From Trichuris trichiura (taxonomy: Eukaryota > Nematoda > Enoplea > Trichinellida > Trichuridae): 64,000 bases of DNA. The stretch is from assembly GCA_037903355.1 (NCBI GenBank), contig JBAJFE010000035.1:496001-560000 (forward strand), given 5' to 3'. Below are positions 60,228 through 64,000 of this stretch, in pieces. The notes under the pieces are model-generated. The model was not told the DNA's origin. It saw only the letters and a program-made list of their open reading frames with translations, and made no database searches. Numbering within the stretch: the stretch's first letter is position 1; each line of letters begins with the position of its first letter. The position numbers were made by a program, and so were the translations under genes.

Positions 60228-61769
60228 TTACCCATCTTCAACGGGCTGCAACGAAATTCTTCTAACCTTCACATTTTGCGAGTGAGAATGATCGGCTCTA
60301 TGTTGCTCTGTTCTTGAGTCGCCCGTGCGTTCAACAGTCTGACATTCTGACGAACTACTTTTACTGTGAATTCCTTTTACTCCGGCAGCTATTTTCATCT
60401 GCTTTGGATTGATCTCAGAGAAATTATTTTCATCATCTGTACTGGAATCCGAGTCAGAATTCATAATTACAGACGATGATGGGTCCGCACCGACTGAACT
60501 GCGCATAGAGTTGGATGAACTAATGCGATAAGTTGCCAATTTTTCTTTGCCTGTCACTTCCTTGAAGGCACTCCAACATGCTGAATCTGTTGAAATACCC
60601 AATTCATCTTTTGAGAGGCAAATAAAAGATAAGTTTCCATCCATCGAGCTCGTAACGAGAAATCTCCCATCATCAGAAAATGTTACATCCGTAAGCGGTG
60701 CGCTGTGGTAATTGGCGATACATCCAATCGGTCGCATGTGCTCTGTATCGTAAACAAAGACCATACTTTCAGAGAGAATAGCAAAAACAAATTTGTAATC
60801 AAGTTTCATCATTGATTCTTCTTTGCAATTTCTCAACTTGAAAGTAACTGGGCAAAAGCGAACCGATATAGTACGTTCTGGAGACGGTAGAATGTAACAG
60901 GGTGTTCTCAAATTCGGCATCTGCCATATGTACGAAGCATAACGAAACGCCTTGTTTTCCTTTTCGCATATCTTACCATTGGGAACTACAAGAATATTTC
61001 CATCTGGACTAAATGACGGGGACATTTTGAAAGCTTTGCTGCTATCATTATCAAACAATGTCTTCTTTTCCAATTTGTGATCAACGCCCGTGGGCAAAAG
61101 GCAACGCTTGAGCACGCAATTCTTCACATTTGCTGAGTTAAATATGGACATACTCCCATTGTTGACCATTACGACGACTAATTGCTCACTTGGATGGCAT
61201 GACACTCCTAGTCCCCATGCATTACCACATTGCCAGGCGCGACATGGCAATCCAGTCTGCCTATACCATAAAATAACGGATCCATTCATTGAAGTGGTCG
61301 CCAGCAAATCATCCGATGCAGACCAGCTCAAGTCAGCAACCTCTTTAACTAACGAGTGACCAGGGACAACATCACAGAAAAGAGTCTTCGAAACAACCCA
61401 TTTCAATTCGTCATCAGCCGTCACCTTAATTCCTTCACTTCCACAAAGAGCAACTGCTTTTTCGCAATCATTACTTTTTCTCTTTGCGTATGTCCATACG
61501 TGCACACATCCTACGCTGTCTCCAGAAGCCAAGAACTTTCCAGAGTGAGAAAAGCGCACAATATTCACGGAACTATCGTGATGTTTTAAATTAGAGCACT
61601 GCTTCACAGATACACTCTCTTCAGCCTCGCCTATTTGCAGCTCCCAAATACGAAGATCGAAATTTATTGCACCAGTTGCTACTTTATAAGACGAACAATT
61701 GCGACGAAAGTCCACAGCCAGAATTGGAACACCCTTGTGAAATTCGGCGGACGGAATACATACCTTCAT
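60228..61769 (-). CDS. chaf1b: Chromatin assembly factor 1 subunit B (CAF-1 p60), WD40 protein
   Basis: 513 codons in one uninterrupted frame. The middle subunit of CAF-1 deposits H3-H4 behind replication forks in the nucleus. It starts MKVCIPSAEFHKGVPILAVD, matching the family start (MKV, then xWHx-PVxSLDF). WD repeats are visible at about residues 12-50, 63-95 (HHDSSVNIVRFSHSGKFLAS), 143-170 (DLSWSASDDLLATTSMNGSV), 185-215, a CAF-1-specific segment with SPSFSPDGNILVVPNG and RTISVRFCPVTFKL, and 350-390 (LTDVTFSDDGRFLVTSSMDG), ending in the conserved KDELGI. The last ~120 residues are Ser-rich and acidic, as in animal p60, with no similarity expected. Human CHAF1B is 559 residues. Absence of introns is notable in a genome whose other non-histone genes are split. 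Confidence 0.9.
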   Translation of the reverse strand: MKVCIPSAEFHKGVPILAVDFRRNCSSYKVATGAINFDLRIWELQIGEAEESVSVKQCSNLKHHDSSVNIVRFSHSGKFLASGDSVGCVHVWTYAKRKSNDCEKAVALCGSEGIKVTADDELKWVVSKTLFCDVVPGHSLVKEVADLSWSASDDLLATTSMNGSVILWYRQTGLPCRAWQCGNAWGLGVSCHPSEQLVVVMVNNGSMSIFNSANVKNCVLKRCLLPTGVDHKLEKKTLFDNDSSKAFKMSPSFSPDGNILVVPNGKICEKENKAFRYASYIWQMPNLRTPCYILPSPERTISVRFCPVTFKLRNCKEESMMKLDYKFVFAILSESMVFVYDTEHMRPIGCIANYHSAPLTDVTFSDDGRFLVTSSMDGNLSFICLSKDELGISTDSACWSAFKEVTGKEKLATYRISSSNSMRSSVGADPSSSVIMNSDSDSSTDDENNFSEINPKQMKIAAGVKGIHSKSSSSECQTVERTGDSRTEQHRADHSHSQNVKVRRISLQPVEDG

Positions 61770-61948
61770 ATTTCGGTTGCAATGCGCAAAGGCGATCTTT
61801 CAGTGACACTGAATAAGTTGAATTGAAGGCAGAAGTTACAGGATCAAGAGACTATGAAGCGAAACTTTGTTCGACAAACACGATCATGAGAATTCAAGTT
61901 GAACAAAGAAAAATATAAAGCAAAAACTATACTAATAGGTAAATGCTG

Positions 61949-62513
61949 CTATTTATCAAACTGCCGAAAGTCTCCTACAAAGTTTACGCACTCACAAGAA
62001 GAAAATGGGACGAAGAAAAATAAACTTACGCGGCAAGGACATTACAGTAACACTAGTACCTGCGAAGCAATATCAGACGATTCCAAAGAGTAGCTTGAAG
62101 TTGCTAAAGTAACATTAATAATAGTACGGCGTACTTTCTACGCCATCAACAAAAATTATGCTATTTTAACAGATTGTTTTGACAATGAAATCCAGATAGC
62201 ACCTTTTGACTTCTGCCGATCTTCTCGTCGATCCTATTTGCTGCAGTTCGGGAGACATTCGAGCACTTTAATACGAAATATGGCTGTCCATGTAATAGTA
62301 AGCGTTCGTGAACCTTGATAGATTGATGGAACAGTGTTGCCTCTAACTGTGCGCTTACATCATCGCTGGTAGCAACTGGATTGTTTTACCTCAAGATTTA
62401 GTTTACTCACCAATTATTACAACCGTTTTTGGAATGCGTGAATCATCTCCACCAATCCAGACGTCAAGATTGAGGGTAAATAAATATTTACGCGCTGCGC
62501 AACTTGAAAACAT
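61949..62513 (-). CDS. Possible small spliced gene, unidentified
   Basis: Three-exon model: 62411..62513 (ATG after an in-frame TAA, donor GTGAGT), 62030..62059 (acceptor CGCAG, donor GTAAGT) and 61949..61974 (acceptor TTGTAG, ends TAG). Phases match (1, 1) and give 52 residues, including LDVWIGGDDSRIPKTVVII. The donors are excellent, but exons 2 and 3 are very short, so this may be chance or part of a larger transcript. It ends about 180 bp upstream of the CHAF1B start on the same strand. No family was recognised. Confidence 0.28.
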
Positions 62514-64000
62514 TTATTGGGAGACGGTGGCTATTTCTTCTGTCTCTTTTTTGAACGGAAAGTAAATTACTTTACAGTCATCACCTATTTTGACCTTCAG
62601 GAGTCCAAAATTAATTCGTTATTACAAATACTAAACATGATTAGTAAAACCAACATGTTCATCCCGGTTGTGGGTGTTATGTATTCGTAGCCGCTAAACA
62701 AGCCTATATTTCAAATATAGAAGTCTTTTTGCATCGCTATACTACTGGCTTAGCATCGCTGCAGAGAGGTCTACATGGAACTTTTTATAATACGTTTCTT
62801 ATTCAGGATTCCGTCCTGATTTGCGTTTAAAATGAACTGACCTTGGCCTTAGTCTAATTTGGAAAACAAATAAGCGCTTCACGTATTCAGCAGTTCAGTC
62901 TGTTCAGGTTTGACCTAAACGGGCTCTCATGCCATTCATCTTTTTATTTATTAAAATTTCACTTCTCAGCGGATGGTAAAACTGAGACAGCGACGGTACG
63001 CAAAGCCAGAAAGGGCCACAAAAACAGAACCCAAAATGACACACCAACTATACACACAAAGATAAAGTGTGCAGGTTCTATTGGGCACTCATTGAGAATT
63101 TCGACTTGTTCAGGTTTCTTCTATCAAAAAAATTTCAGTGTGATGTCATTCTAGAAACTGTTCTACGACATGACTATTCTACGAGACGACTGGTTTAAAA
63201 AACTGTTTTCCCGCGAAACGTCTGTAGCCTATTTCAGTATTTAAGTGGTTTGCAAACCATTTTGAAATTTTGCTGACTAAAGGCCAATTTTTCTTGCCAG
63301 TTTTGCGACTTAAAAGTAGTACACAGTCATAGCTGGATTGCATTATGGTATTAAGGGCATTAAAACATTCTCATACGACACGTACAGCTTCTATCACAAA
63401 ATACAGACATGATATGAACTTGAGCATCAGAACCTGACTATATTTAATGGGTTGGGCATGTGGTAGTTATCGTCTGCTATTAAAGATTTTAACGCCGCTG
63501 ATTGGTAACAGAGAGCTTGCAAAAACGTCAAGAGCAGGTAAATCAGACAAGTAGTAGTTTCAAATGCCTGCAGTCAGTTACGGTGAACATACGATATTCC
63601 ATGGGCTTCACTCGCATGCTTCAATGCTGTAGCAGCCATATCGATTACTCTAGTGGCCGGAAATTGGAAAAGTTTCACCTTATTGTTTTTAAAATGACAC
63701 CAATTCATGATATTTCGTTTGGAAAAAATACAAAGAAGCTTGAGTCATCATTGTCTTGCCATCGGCCTACTGCCGAAGACAGAATCAGCCGCGTTCCAGA
63801 AGCTCTGAGTATATTTCCTGTGCTATTCGCACAGAGGGAATGAAACCTGTTTTTTCTTACGTAGAACTTTGACCCTTTATAAAGCGGTCGATCTCAAAAT
63901 GGCCGTTCTTCCAAGTGTGAACTCCAGTCTCCTGTCAAAGAAACCTGAAGCAAAGAATTATAGATTCACCCCCCCCCCCTCTCCCCCTCCCCCGTTCATT
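62514..64000. other. Intergenic; degenerate hairpin motif and C-rich tract
   Basis: A 113-codon frame at 63502-63843 includes a degenerate hairpin motif (CCGAAGACAG...CCAGAAG at 63772-63811), so it is repeat-derived. The window ends in a C-rich low-complexity run from about 63970. No gene was recognised. Confidence 0.45.

Overview
The window looks like nuclear DNA of a parasitic nematode of the Trichuris (whipworm) type. The reasons are introns of about 44-57 bp, metazoan replication-dependent histone genes ending in the 3' stem-loop, eukaryotic tRNAs, Tigger/pogo and hAT transposon relics, and one large secreted protein built from tandem WAP modules, an architecture known from Trichuris secretions. 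The genus is an inference from reading; no database search was possible.

Layout. 1-919 (-): start of a riboflavin transporter (SLC52A/RFT family) running off the left edge. 2441-3099 (+): a small coiled-coil gene. 4944-7379: tRNA-Leu(AAG), tRNA-Gln(TTG), tRNA-Thr(TGT). 8493-13515 (-): exons of two or more unnamed genes. 14109-19712: left arm of a large inverted duplication carrying a histone H3 gene. 22308-27439 (+): a 25-exon gene closing in frame at 1249 residues with 24 six-cysteine WAP modules, nineteen of them in a 419-bp tandem array. 29345-33780: decayed transposons, including a broken Tigger transposase. 35084-45339: H3, H4 and a divergent H2A/H2B pair. 47259-47392: an H3 relic. 49280-51459: tRNA-Leu(CAG), a deleted Tigger and a second tRNA-Leu(AAG). 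52080-56833: right arm of the duplication, with an inverted H3 copy. 56950-57773: two tRNA-Ile(AAT) genes facing each other. 58926-59285: a Ty1/copia reverse transcriptase fragment. 60228-61769 (-): the CAF-1 p60 (CHAF1B) histone chaperone, with a possible tiny gene just upstream.

Functional theme. Core histones H3 (three copies), H4, H2A and H2B are dispersed over about 36 kb rather than packed in a tandem quintet. All six end in the same extended 3' element. The CAF-1 subunit that deposits H3-H4 lies about 6.6 kb beyond the last H3 copy. No linker H1 was seen.

The least explained signal is a family of long palindromes and half-palindromes. Beside their centres they carry a short hairpin flanked by CTGANGA and GAAA, with stem bases that change in compensating pairs between copies. 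It resembles a hammerhead ribozyme core and is often followed by AATAAA.
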